From the NCBI GenBank assembly GCA_965267245.1, contig OZ253939.1, forward strand, positions 3,596,001 through 3,660,000: DNA of 64,000 nt, in the 5' to 3' direction. The stretch comes from JANSWY01 sp965267245. Its GTDB lineage: Bacteria; Bacteroidota; Bacteroidia; Cytophagales; Cyclobacteriaceae. Below the pieces are notes generated by a model. The model ran no database searches. It had not been told where the DNA came from and saw only the letters and a list, made by a program, of their open reading frames with translations. Position 1 is the stretch's first letter; every line of letters starts with the position of its first letter. This document shows, one piece after another, positions 8,392 to 16,986 of this stretch. The position numbers and the translations under genes are program-made.

Positions 8392-9669
8392 ATGATGCAG
8401 AACCAGAACACCATAGCGAATCAGATAGATCATCTTTATCGACATGAATATGGTAAGCTTGTGGCCGTTCTCACGAAATCATTCGGTTCTTCCAACATGG
8501 AATTGGCTGAAGATGTAGTTCAGGAGGCCATGATTGATGCATTAAAAACATGGTCATACAAAGGTATTCCGGACAATCCAATGGGATGGGTTTACAAAGT
8601 AGCCAGAAATAAAGCCCTTAATCATTTTCATCGTGAATCTTCTAGAAGAAGATATATCGATGACACGAAAACCACTCAACTAAATTCCTACCACTTTACT
8701 GAAGAAGAATTATTTTCAGAACAAGAAATCGCCGATGACCAACTCAGGATGATTTTTACATGTTGTCACCCCAGTATTTCTTCAGATTCGCAGGTGGCGC
8801 TCACATTAAAAACACTTTGTGGATTCAGCATTCCTGAAATATCAAAGGCATTTTTCACATCTGAAGACACAATAAACAAACGGTTGGTCAGAGCTAGAAA
8901 AACTATTAAAGAAGATAGTATTGCATTTGAAGTCCCAAAGGGCGATCAACTGCGAACAAGATTAGATTCAGTACTGGAAGCAATCTATCTTTTATTTAAT
9001 GAAGGATATAGTGCAAGTTCAGGAGATGATCACATAAGATATGAATTATGTGAAGAAGCAATTCGCCTTGCGGAGATGATCACCTACAGCGACACAATCA
9101 AATCAAAATCAACTGTGTATGCCTTATTGGCTTTGATGACGCTTAATACCGCGAGGTTTAAATCAAGAATCGATAAATATGATAACGTCATCGAACTACG
9201 CCATCAAAACAGAAAATTATGGGACAAACATCTGGTCAAGAAAGGACTAGATTACCTTGAGTTTGCTACTTCAAGTCGTGAAGTTTCCATCTATCACATT
9301 CTGGCCACTATTTCAGCACATCATTGTACCGCCAGGTCATTCGAAAATACTAACTGGGACAGTATATTATCATTGTATAATGCTTTGCTTCAAATTCAAT
9401 ATTCCCCGGTGGTAGTATTGAATAAATCAATTGCAGTTAGTATGACAATTTCAGCTTCAGCTGCTCTCAAGGAATTGGAATCCATAGAAGACAACACAGA
9501 AATACAGAAATACCTTCCTTATTATACTACAAAAGCATCACTTCTATATGAAACAAATCAGAAGGATAAAGCAGTAAGCGTATTAGAAAAGGCCCTAAAA
9601 TTAACTAATGATCAAAAGAATATCTTATTGATAAACAGCAAGTTAAAAGAGTTTTCGGAAAATTATTAG
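8392..9669 (+). CDS. ECF sigma factor of the ECF42 (DUF6596) type
   Basis: The protein has 425 residues. It has sigma region 2 (LAEDVVQEAMIDALKTW, then PMGWVYKVARNKALNHF), sigma region 4 (LTLKTLCGFSIPEISKAF and INKRLVRARKTI), then a long C-terminal extension of about 230 residues with helical, TPR-like character (YLLFNEGYSASSGDD, and YTTKASLLYETNQKDKAV). That extension defines the ECF42 group, whose members in other bacteria are encoded beside DGPF/YCII proteins and have no classical anti-sigma factor. The next gene here is exactly such a DGPF protein, 78 bases downstream. The extension probably regulates sigma activity. The inducing signal is unknown. Confidence 0.9.
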   Translation: MMQNQNTIANQIDHLYRHEYGKLVAVLTKSFGSSNMELAEDVVQEAMIDALKTWSYKGIPDNPMGWVYKVARNKALNHFHRESSRRRYIDDTKTTQLNSYHFTEEELFSEQEIADDQLRMIFTCCHPSISSDSQVALTLKTLCGFSIPEISKAFFTSEDTINKRLVRARKTIKEDSIAFEVPKGDQLRTRLDSVLEAIYLLFNEGYSASSGDDHIRYELCEEAIRLAEMITYSDTIKSKSTVYALLALMTLNTARFKSRIDKYDNVIELRHQNRKLWDKHLVKKGLDYLEFATSSREVSIYHILATISAHHCTARSFENTNWDSILSLYNALLQIQYSPVVVLNKSIAVSMTISASAALKELESIEDNTEIQKYLPYYTTKASLLYETNQKDKAVSVLEKALKLTNDQKNILLINSKLKEFSENY

Positions 9670-9747
9670 TTTTTTTTCCTGTTTCATGTCCCTTTTCGCG
9701 ACTTCACTTTGCCTTTGGGTTGAAAACAAAAACTAACAAAAGAAACA

Positions 9748-10104
9748 ATGCAAGAATTTATGATTTTCATCAAAACTAAGGGAGACCACCTGGAAGGTCT
9801 TTCTCCCGAACAGCAACAAGCCCATGTGGCTAAAATCGGTGAATACATTGGTGGTCTCATGGAAGCTGGAAAACTAAAAGGAGCCCAGCCACTGGAAATG
9901 GAGGGAGCCATTATTCATAGTCAGAATGGAGTATTCAAGGATGGACCATTCAATGAATCAAAGGAAGTCATTGTAGGCTATTTTCATGTGATTGCTGAAA
10001 ACCTGGATGAAGCGATTGAAATTGCAAAAGCCAATCCTATGTTCGATGATGCAGATGGATCTATCGAAATACGTCCAATTAAGTCAATGGTAGAAATAAA
10101 CTAA
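9748..10104 (+). CDS. YCII-related protein with DGPF motif
   Basis: The protein has 118 residues. The diagnostic motif is KDGPFNESKEVIVGYF, preceded by a strand-helix unit starting EFMIFIKTKGDH. It ends with AIEIAKANPMF and EIRPI, as in other YCII proteins. The fold is a ferredoxin-like alpha/beta dimer and the biochemical role is not settled. It follows the ECF42 sigma gene and is probably its regulon member. The 78-base gap may carry a promoter of its own. Confidence 0.88.
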   Translation: MQEFMIFIKTKGDHLEGLSPEQQQAHVAKIGEYIGGLMEAGKLKGAQPLEMEGAIIHSQNGVFKDGPFNESKEVIVGYFHVIAENLDEAIEIAKANPMFDDADGSIEIRPIKSMVEIN

Positions 10105-10110
10105 AAGGAC

Positions 10111-10314
10111 ATGAATTCAACAACAAGACAACTTCAGTACAATGGTAAATGTGCTTTTGCCGTTAGCACAGGAAAATTAGACGTAAAAGCAGGAAACCAC
10201 AGTTTGATAATTAATAATAAAGAATACCATTTTTCAAATGTAGTAGCCAAATTCTTATTCAGAATTTTACCTAATACCATAAGAAAAGCAGATCAAAATT
10301 GGATCAATCAATAG
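10111..10314 (+). CDS. Short YHS-domain-like protein
   Basis: The protein has 67 residues. The pattern NGKCAFAVSTGK, then an insert with INNKEYHFSN, then KADQNW near the end is reminiscent of YHS-like proteins, which commonly end in a KADANW-type sequence. The Cys in GKCAF could bind metal, but one Cys alone proves nothing. It begins seven bases after the YCII stop, so it is almost certainly in the same transcript and ends before the terminator at 10335. It could belong to the same sigma-controlled stress response. Confidence 0.55.
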   Translation: MNSTTRQLQYNGKCAFAVSTGKLDVKAGNHSLIINNKEYHFSNVVAKFLFRILPNTIRKADQNWINQ

Positions 10315-10334
10315 AAAGTATATTTCCCGATCTG

Positions 10335-10362
10335 AGGTCTCGTGCATTGCGAGACCTTTTAT
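10335..10362 (+). terminator. Rho-independent terminator after the sigma/YCII group
   Basis: An eight-base-pair perfect stem AGGTCTCG / CGAGACCT (10335-10342 and 10350-10357) with a seven-base loop is followed by TTTT. It lies 20 bases after the 67-residue gene. Confidence 0.8.
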
Positions 10363-10469
10363 TATGCTAAAGCCACATTAGTATATTTCTTTTTATAATC
10401 GGCCGGACTCACACCAACATACTTTCTAAACACCTCACGAAAAGCCTTGGGTCGGGTGCCATCTAATTT
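10362..10469 (-). pseudogene. 3' remnant of an AraC-family regulator
   Basis: The minus strand reads GTRPKAFREVFRKYVGVSPA, then DYKKKYTNVALA and a stop at 10364-10362. This is the end of an AraC HTH domain, matching the usual helix-turn-helix tail N/R-P-K-x-F-x-x-x-F-x-K-x-x-G-x-x-P-x-x-Y. In-frame stops lie immediately upstream of KLDGTRP, and no start codon or N-terminal part is present. The rest of the gene is gone. A possible copy of the dispersed repeat seen at 1299-1352 lies next to the break, at about 10474-10494. Confidence 0.75.
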
Positions 10470-10585
10470 TTTGCAGTATCATTATGGTGAGAGTCCTGTT
10501 AAAATTTTGTTAAGAAATATCTACCTTCAAACCTGATACAAATAGCAACGTACCCTAAATATCTCATAACAAAAGCTCGCCAATC

Positions 10586-11746
10586 ATGAAACAGTATTTT
10601 TTGATCCTTTACTGCATCACTGTATTTCAGCTACATGCACAAAAACCTTCACAAAATATTGTAGGGTTGAACATTGAGATAGACTCGGAATTCTTAGAAG
10701 AAAAACGCCAAATTCAAGTATTCCTTCCTGATTCCTACAAAGATTCTGACAAAGCCTACCCAGTTCTTTACTTACTGGACGGTCAGCGCTTCTTCCTTTA
10801 TAGTGTGAGTCTATTAGAATCATTTCAGCAGTATAATCTTACACCAGAATTTATTATAGTTGGGATTACTACTGGATATCCAAAAAGATTTAGCGACTTT
10901 TCTGGAGGCAGGTCCAAATTCATTTCATTTTTAGAATCAGAGCTGCTCACACATATAGACAAAAACTATCGGACCACTGATAAGAGGATGATTTTTGGAT
11001 GGGAATATGCTGGGAGTCTGGCACTGCACGCTATGGTAAATGATCAACTTTTTGATGGCTATTTTATAGCTAGTCCTTTTCCTGTATGGGGTTCAATTGA
11101 CCAACTTGACAGTATCTCCAACTTGTCGGGCACCCTATATTTCACAGTCAGCCCTAATGAATATGAAGTCAATTTCGGGGTGAATAAATTGGATTCTGTC
11201 TTAAGCGAAAAAGATTACAAAGAATTGAATTGGGAGTTTCTGACCCTTCAAAATGAAGAACACAGATCTACAGCTTATTCTACGCTTTATCACAGTCTGA
11301 GAAAATATTTCAAATACTACCCGCAATTATCAATTAACGATTTGGAAGATTTTTTGGCAATAGGAGGTATTGCTTATGCTCTCAATTACAACCAGATTCG
11401 TGCTGACCAATATGGTTTCGAGCAAGAATTATCTACCTGGTCAAAGTTTACGATGATCAGAAGTGCCATGCGAGCGGATCAATATGAACAATTCGATTCT
11501 TTTTGCACCGAATTGAACCTGAAAGACTTCATCGATAATTTGTCAGCCAATCGCGTAATGAGTATAGCCGATTTCTATGTTAAATACCAGGAGTTTGAAA
11601 AAGCTGTCAACCTGTACTTGAATTTTTTAGAACAGCACCCAGATTCTGAGAATTTGTTGACCAAAACGGGCGAAGTATATCAAGCCTGGGGTAAAAAGAA
11701 AGAGGCAAAGAAATATTTACAATTGGCTAAGGAGGCACAGCAATAA
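10586..11746 (+). CDS. Secreted esterase-D-like protein lacking the catalytic serine
   Basis: The protein has 386 residues with a signal peptide (MKQYFLILYCITVFQLHAQ). The fold is that of esterase-D/enterochelin-esterase proteins: RQIQVFLPDSYKD, YPVLYLLDGQ, FIIVGIT, then FLESELLTHIDKNYRT. Where the family has G-H-S-x-G-G the protein has FGWEYAG, so the nucleophile position is E140 rather than Ser. The later His segment (NEEHRSTAYS) is kept. A TPR-like tail (VNLYLNFLEQHP) follows from about residue 310. It is probably not an ordinary serine esterase. It could be a binding protein or pseudo-enzyme. Confidence 0.8.
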   Translation: MKQYFLILYCITVFQLHAQKPSQNIVGLNIEIDSEFLEEKRQIQVFLPDSYKDSDKAYPVLYLLDGQRFFLYSVSLLESFQQYNLTPEFIIVGITTGYPKRFSDFSGGRSKFISFLESELLTHIDKNYRTTDKRMIFGWEYAGSLALHAMVNDQLFDGYFIASPFPVWGSIDQLDSISNLSGTLYFTVSPNEYEVNFGVNKLDSVLSEKDYKELNWEFLTLQNEEHRSTAYSTLYHSLRKYFKYYPQLSINDLEDFLAIGGIAYALNYNQIRADQYGFEQELSTWSKFTMIRSAMRADQYEQFDSFCTELNLKDFIDNLSANRVMSIADFYVKYQEFEKAVNLYLNFLEQHPDSENLLTKTGEVYQAWGKKKEAKKYLQLAKEAQQ

Positions 11747-11776
11747 TTACCTGTGCTGTACCCGCATTTAAGTCAA

Positions 11777-12667
11777 TTACATAACGGGTTTCACTTTGTA
11801 ACCTGCCTCTTTTAATAAATTAATCACACCCTTTTCTCCTGCCAAATGACCAGCACCTACAGCGAAAAAGGTAGATTTTTCTTTTGCCTTTTCTCCTATT
11901 CGTGGTATCCAGTTTTTGTTGCGTTCTGAAAGCAAGAACTTTTCCTGGTTGTCATCTGACATATTTTCACGCATTAATTGCTTAATGCTATTCAGATCTT
12001 CCTCTTTATAACTGCTGATCATTTCATTGAACAAGGACTTCATTTCGTCACCCTCATCCATCATTTTCATCAATTCTGCTACCTGTGATTCATAAGAAAT
12101 GCTGTCAAATACTGCTGCCTGCTCAGCAGTAGTTTCCAACCCAAATATCTCTTTTTCCTGACTTTTGGCTTTCTGAACAAATGCCAGTTCATAGCTTGCC
12201 GTACTTCCATCGATCATCTTGGGCATCATCATGGCTGCAATGAAAAATGGTTTGAAAGAATTCATTTTATCCAATCCAAAACCAACATTCACAGTGACGT
12301 ATTCATTCAAGCGTTTGAAATCATCCGCTGACAGAAAGCTCTCAATGGTTTGTCCGTTTGACATATTAATATATTGAAACATCTCTGTCTGAAGGTTAGG
12401 GTTATCCATATCCAGCTCCATGACTACTTGTTCTGACTTATCAAAGGCTTTGACAACTTTCTCTTTCAACTCAAAATCAGCTTTTGGAAGCAGATGAAAA
12501 GTCCCAAATAGATATGAAGTCTCTATTCCATTTCCTTCTATTTTCCAGAGCAGCGAATTTTTCAGCTCCTGAGCTCTTACAGATTGAGTCAGAATCAGGA
12601 TCCCTATGAAAATTCCCAGTGCTGTAAGTATTTTCTTATTTAAATGTTTGATGTAGTTGCTTTTCAT
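11777..12667 (-). CDS. TraB/GumN (TIKI-like) family secreted protein
   Basis: About 297 residues from the ATG at 12667. The longer reading from 12748 adds a stretch before a clear signal peptide (ILTALGIFIGILILTQSVRAQ), so I reject it. Family hallmarks are LLWKIEGNGIETSYLFGTFH with the GT-x-H motif near the start of the mature protein, VVMELDMDNP, FGLETTAEQ, and the C-terminal FFAVGAGHLAGEKGVINLL with G-x-G-H. These are the conserved metal-site segments of the TraB/PrgY/GumN family, related to TIKI metalloproteases. It probably acts in the periplasm. It is convergent with the esterase-like gene. Confidence 0.85.
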   Translation of the reverse strand: MKSNYIKHLNKKILTALGIFIGILILTQSVRAQELKNSLLWKIEGNGIETSYLFGTFHLLPKADFELKEKVVKAFDKSEQVVMELDMDNPNLQTEMFQYINMSNGQTIESFLSADDFKRLNEYVTVNVGFGLDKMNSFKPFFIAAMMMPKMIDGSTASYELAFVQKAKSQEKEIFGLETTAEQAAVFDSISYESQVAELMKMMDEGDEMKSLFNEMISSYKEEDLNSIKQLMRENMSDDNQEKFLLSERNKNWIPRIGEKAKEKSTFFAVGAGHLAGEKGVINLLKEAGYKVKPVM

Positions 12668-12811
12668 GATCTGTGTTTTAGTCCAGTTAGTACTACCATT
12701 TATGTTTTTATTACAGGAGATTAAAATATTTTTGAAAAATTGATCCAAAATCCAAACCCAACTTAATCATGGAGATGTAGGTTTTAAGCTTATAACTAAT
12801 CATACCTGAAT

Positions 12812-13708
12812 ATGTCGAAATCTATTATATACTCTTTCTCCAATAGCCTGATATTTCTGATTGTCGGATACCTTCTTCTCAGATTCGAACTTGTTGCATA
12901 TGGCATTTCATTTTTTATTGTTTTGCCGGTTATTTTAGGATATCTGCATGGAAAGGAAGGCTTAAAAAAGGCAGGTTTGATTGGTCTTGGGTTAGCATTT
13001 TTACTATTTATAATCTCCTTAATAGCGGGTGGATTAGAAGGATTAGTCTGCGCATTAATGGCTTCACCACTCATTTTATTGGCTGTAGGATTTGGTATGT
13101 TGTTAAGGTATGCTGTTTCAAGAATATTAGGTAAAAATGAATCAGAAAATACTTTAAAATCCACGATTATCCCCTTTTGCGTTTTCTTAATACTTGGTCT
13201 TACGGAAAATCAACTTAATAAAGGAAATGAAGCAATAATAGAAGTGAGGTCTACTATTCAATTGCCTTATTCGCCAATGGAAGTATATGAAACCATCAAA
13301 TCGGTGGATACCCTGGATGCTGAGAAACCATTCCTTTTAAATATCGATTTACCAGTTCCTCAAAAATGTGTGTTGCACGAGGAAAAGGTTGGAGGTTTGA
13401 GAACTTGTTACTTTGAAGGAGGGCAAATTGTTGAAAGAATCACTGCGCTTGAAAAAGGGAAATTGTTGAAAATGGATGTAATTGACTATCAACTGACAGG
13501 GCGTAAGTGGTTAGGATTTAAAGAAGCCATTTATCTTTTCAAACGTTTAGAAAACGGTCATTGTGAAATGACTAGAATTACAACTTACAGTTCTGTTTTG
13601 AGTCCTAGATTTTATTGGCAGCCGCTTGAGAAAATTGGGATAGAACAAGAACATGAATATGTATTTAATAACCTGAAAAAGGATCTGAGAAACAAGTACG
13701 GCAATTGA
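12812..13708 (+). CDS. Membrane protein with a C-terminal SRPBCC-like domain
   Basis: The protein has 298 residues. The first about 140 contain four hydrophobic helices (for example LIFLIVGYLLLRFELVAYG, GLALAFLLFIISLIAGGLEG and LILLAVGFGMLLRYAV) and a fifth near FCVFLILGL. From about residue 150 a soluble domain starts with IEVRSTIQLPYSPMEVYETI and continues through alternating strands to a long helix (ISIEQEHEY-like end), as in polyketide-cyclase/START proteins. The domain probably binds a hydrophobic ligand, and the ligand is not evident. Divergent from the TraB-like gene. Confidence 0.65.
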   Translation: MSKSIIYSFSNSLIFLIVGYLLLRFELVAYGISFFIVLPVILGYLHGKEGLKKAGLIGLGLAFLLFIISLIAGGLEGLVCALMASPLILLAVGFGMLLRYAVSRILGKNESENTLKSTIIPFCVFLILGLTENQLNKGNEAIIEVRSTIQLPYSPMEVYETIKSVDTLDAEKPFLLNIDLPVPQKCVLHEEKVGGLRTCYFEGGQIVERITALEKGKLLKMDVIDYQLTGRKWLGFKEAIYLFKRLENGHCEMTRITTYSSVLSPRFYWQPLEKIGIEQEHEYVFNNLKKDLRNKYGN

Positions 13709-13740
13709 TAGTTAACTTACATCAGGTCGTCGAGATTTAA

Positions 13741-15981
13741 ATGCGAAGAGCAAAAACATCATTTCATATCACCTCCAGAAAAACGTTGCTTTTCGTTTGC
13801 TTCATTGGCTTATCTCAATTAGCTAATGCACAATTCACCAAACTGTTTGAAACTGAGGAATCCAGCACAATAGAATCAGGTATTATCCAGAAAGGTAATC
13901 TAATTATGGTGGGAAGCACAATTGTTCCAGGTCTGGGAGATTACAATGGCCACCTGATCAAAACGGATACACTGGGAAATCTAATCTGGTCCAGAAGTAT
14001 TGGAGGGGCTCAAGATGATTTTCTCACAAAATTAGAAGCACTTGAAGGAGGAAGTTACATTGCAACAGGTCATACCAATAGCTATGGTAATGGAGGTGAG
14101 GATGGATTAGTCATCCGATATGACGAAAATGATGAAGCAGAATGGTCTAATACTTTTGGAGGAAGTGAGGATGAGAGAATTTATGTGGTGAAAGAAGTTG
14201 AAGATGGTAACATCCTGCTGGGAGGTTGGACCACCTCATATGGTGCTGGAGGGCAAGACGTGATGTTAGTAAAAGTAGACCCCAATGGGAATGAGTTATG
14301 GATGAAGGTCATTGGAAACTCAGGAGATGACCGACCCAATTTTGCCAACATTGTACATAGGGATGGAAAATATATTGTAGCAGGTACATGGACCAGAGAT
14401 ATAGCAATTCCAGGTTTGAATGGTTTTATAATTGAATTAGATCCCAATGGAGAGCTGTTATCATCAGATATTTATGGGGCCAATAATGATGATGTCCTGA
14501 ATGGTTACTCCATGTTTACGGATGAAAGCGAACATATCCTGTTTGGTGAATCCTATAGTTTCAATGGCACACTGAGGATATGGATGAGTCGATTGGGTGC
14601 GAATAGGCACATTGAATTCAATAAGACTTATGGTATTGCAGGAATTGATATCCAATACAGCTGTGCAATATCAGTAAATGCCAATCAAATTGTGGTTGCT
14701 GGTCACGAATTCACAGAAGGCCAATCAAGCGCATCTTTTTTACTAAATGTCAATCAAGATGGTACTGTCAATTGGTCCAACACTTACGATAACGTAGATA
14801 ATCAACACATCAACGACATCATTTCAGACCAAAATGGAAATTTCTTTGGGGTGGGATATGGTGAAGTGGATGGAAAAGAACAAATGCTCATCATTAAAGC
14901 CGCCAATAGTCAAAACGGTGGATGCGGTGATCGGATTCAGATAGTGGAAGGGTCATTTGAAGTGAGGTCTGAATCCTTTACACCTGATACACTTTCGGTC
15001 TCTACAAGACAAAATCTGATGCCCGCAGTTGAAGAACTCACAATCGTTGAAAATGTCCTTTGCAATGCCAGTATAAAAGCTGAGTTTTCAGCACCTGATA
15101 GTGTCTGTACAAATGAATGTATTGCCATCACTGAAACCTCATTTGAAAATGTAACCAATTGGGAATGGCAATTCACAGGAGCAGAAAACAACATTTCAAC
15201 CATTCAAAACCCTGAAATATGTTTTGTGGAGGATGGTTTGCAGCACATCACTTTAATTGTCAGTAATGACTTTACCTCTGATACGCTCACCAGAATGATT
15301 AATATTTTACCACTTCCCAGTATTAAATTACCTACGGATATCAACATCTGTCCCGATGAAACACTCACCGTGCCTACAGAAATATCACAAGCTGACTCAA
15401 TTAGCTGGTCCAATGGCCAGGAAACACCCAATGTCACGGTACAAAGCCCGGGAAATTACTACGTGACAGCCAAAAATAAATGTGGTAACACTCAAGATTC
15501 AATGCCGGTAGATTTGATATTGCCACCGGTAGTTCAGCTGGGAAATGACACCATTCTTTGCGAAAAAATTGGGTTGACAATCTCCATAAATCCGGATCCG
15601 AATACTACCTACTCCTGGAATGATGGATTCAGTACCATCTTCAAATCAATTGACACTTCTGGCTACCACACGATAACAGCCTCAAATAAATGTGGAGTTG
15701 CTAAAGATTCAATTCTGGTTTCATTCTATAACTTAAACGACCTGATGATTCCTAATGCTTTTTCACCAAATGGTGATGGTATAAACGAACATTTTGAAAT
15801 TGATGAGCGAATCGTGGGTGCAGCAATGCGGATTGTCGATCGAAATGGCAAAATTTTGTTTGAATCCAATGATTACCAGAACAATTGGGGTGGTGAAGAA
15901 CTCCCTGCAGGAACTTATTATTATATTTTGGAAGACCGGTGTTTCAATATTCATAAAGGATGGCTACAGATTGTGAGATGA
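13741..15981 (+). CDS. Large secreted protein with PKD domain and T9SS type B C-terminus
   Basis: The protein has 746 residues with a signal peptide (LLFVCFIGLSQLANAQ). The N-terminal about 390 residues form repeats of the type GNLIWSRSIGGAQDDF, GYxT-x-SYG-x-GG-x-D, NELWMKVIGNSGDD. These are blade-like repeats typical of Bacteroidota delta-60/SBBP-like cell-surface proteins. A PKD-like domain follows (ISTIQNPEICFVEDG), then two copies of a Cys-containing module with ISWSNG or YSWNDG and CGxxxDS. The C-terminus, IPNAFSPNGDGINEHFEI to GTYYYILED, is the gliding-motility-associated (type B) T9SS sorting domain. It should be exported across the outer membrane and attached or released. Confidence 0.9.
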   Translation: MRRAKTSFHITSRKTLLFVCFIGLSQLANAQFTKLFETEESSTIESGIIQKGNLIMVGSTIVPGLGDYNGHLIKTDTLGNLIWSRSIGGAQDDFLTKLEALEGGSYIATGHTNSYGNGGEDGLVIRYDENDEAEWSNTFGGSEDERIYVVKEVEDGNILLGGWTTSYGAGGQDVMLVKVDPNGNELWMKVIGNSGDDRPNFANIVHRDGKYIVAGTWTRDIAIPGLNGFIIELDPNGELLSSDIYGANNDDVLNGYSMFTDESEHILFGESYSFNGTLRIWMSRLGANRHIEFNKTYGIAGIDIQYSCAISVNANQIVVAGHEFTEGQSSASFLLNVNQDGTVNWSNTYDNVDNQHINDIISDQNGNFFGVGYGEVDGKEQMLIIKAANSQNGGCGDRIQIVEGSFEVRSESFTPDTLSVSTRQNLMPAVEELTIVENVLCNASIKAEFSAPDSVCTNECIAITETSFENVTNWEWQFTGAENNISTIQNPEICFVEDGLQHITLIVSNDFTSDTLTRMINILPLPSIKLPTDINICPDETLTVPTEISQADSISWSNGQETPNVTVQSPGNYYVTAKNKCGNTQDSMPVDLILPPVVQLGNDTILCEKIGLTISINPDPNTTYSWNDGFSTIFKSIDTSGYHTITASNKCGVAKDSILVSFYNLNDLMIPNAFSPNGDGINEHFEIDERIVGAAMRIVDRNGKILFESNDYQNNWGGEELPAGTYYYILEDRCFNIHKGWLQIVR

Positions 15982-16014
15982 GATGTTTTGGACAATGTTT
16001 GTTAATTTCAAAAA

Positions 16015-16914
16015 ATGAAAGTTAAGGTTGTTCTTTTCTTCTTCTACCTTGTTTTGCATTCAGGGTTAGTGAGCGCACAGGCTGACACAACAAAACTGAA
16101 TAAAAAAAGATTTGTTCCGGTACTGGCTTCTGCATCGGTGGCTTATACCGGATCGATGATTGCCCTGGGAACGGCCTGGTATGATGATTTTGGAAAATTC
16201 CACTTTTTCAATGACAATGATGGGTGGGGATATATGGACAAGTTGGGTCATGTTACCACTTCCTATCACATTGGCAGGCTCGCAACTGGCATATTTAACT
16301 GGACAGGATTACCCCATAAGAAATCCATCTGGTATGGAGGCCTATCTGGATTTGTATACCTCACCTCAGTGGAAATGTTTGATGGTTTTTCAGAGGATTG
16401 GGGGTTTTCTCCGGGAGATGCAGCTTCCAATGCCCTCGGTTCAGGATTATTCATAGCGCAGGAAATACATTGGGGAGAACAGAAAATCTTAACAAAATGG
16501 TCTTACCACAACACACCATTTGCCAGGTACCGACCTGAATTATTGGGAGAAGGAACTGAGAAATGGCTCAAAGATTACAATGGTCAAACTTATTGGCTAT
16601 CCATGAACCTTAGAAGTCTCTCCAATGATAAAATCAACCTCCCAGATTGGTTTAATTTGGCTATTGGATACAGCATAGAAGGTTATACAGGAGCAAACCG
16701 TAATCCAGAAATGAATGGCGATGGTGAATCAATTCCTAATTTCCGTAGGTATGGTCAAATTTACCTCGCCCCTGACATTGACTTCAGTCGATTAATTAAG
16801 AAAAATAACTTTTGGAGGCATGCCCTCACAAGCGTCAACTTTTTAAAAGCACCACTACCTGGAGTCAGCTATAGTCCGGTGGAGGGATGGGGGATACACT
16901 GGGTTGTTTTTTAA
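16015..16914 (+). CDS. DUF2279 family envelope protein
   Basis: The protein has 299 residues with a signal peptide (VVLFFFYLVLHSGLVSAQ). The DUF2279 signature is FFNDNDGWGYMDKLGH, followed by the TSYHIGR helix, GGLSGFVYLTSVEMFDGFSE, and WGFSPGDAASNALGS. It has several short hydrophobic segments compatible with an outer-membrane or membrane-embedded protein. The family is widespread in Bacteroidota and unassigned. It starts 33 bases after the T9SS cargo gene and is probably cotranscribed with it. Confidence 0.85.
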   Translation: MKVKVVLFFFYLVLHSGLVSAQADTTKLNKKRFVPVLASASVAYTGSMIALGTAWYDDFGKFHFFNDNDGWGYMDKLGHVTTSYHIGRLATGIFNWTGLPHKKSIWYGGLSGFVYLTSVEMFDGFSEDWGFSPGDAASNALGSGLFIAQEIHWGEQKILTKWSYHNTPFARYRPELLGEGTEKWLKDYNGQTYWLSMNLRSLSNDKINLPDWFNLAIGYSIEGYTGANRNPEMNGDGESIPNFRRYGQIYLAPDIDFSRLIKKNNFWRHALTSVNFLKAPLPGVSYSPVEGWGIHWVVF

Positions 16915-16915
16915 A

Positions 16916-16975
16916 TTGTATTATGTATGACTGTATGCTTGTATAAAGACTTTTTGGTCATAATACTTAATACAA
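16916..16975. repeat. AT-rich inverted repeat after the CHAT gene
   Basis: TTGTATTATGTATGAC (16916-16931) is an imperfect inverted match to 16957-16975 (GTCATAATACTTAATACAA). It may fold as a hairpin between two convergent genes. There is no clear T tract, so terminator function is uncertain. Confidence 0.45.
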
Positions 16976-16982
16976 TCATACA
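16969..16982. repeat. 14-bp inverted repeat, left copy flanking the CHAT gene
   Basis: AATACAATCATACA is the exact reverse complement of TGTATGATTGTATT at 19930-19943. The two copies sit just outside the 3' and 5' ends of the TPR-CHAT gene. Confidence 0.7.
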
Positions 16983-16986
16983 TAAA

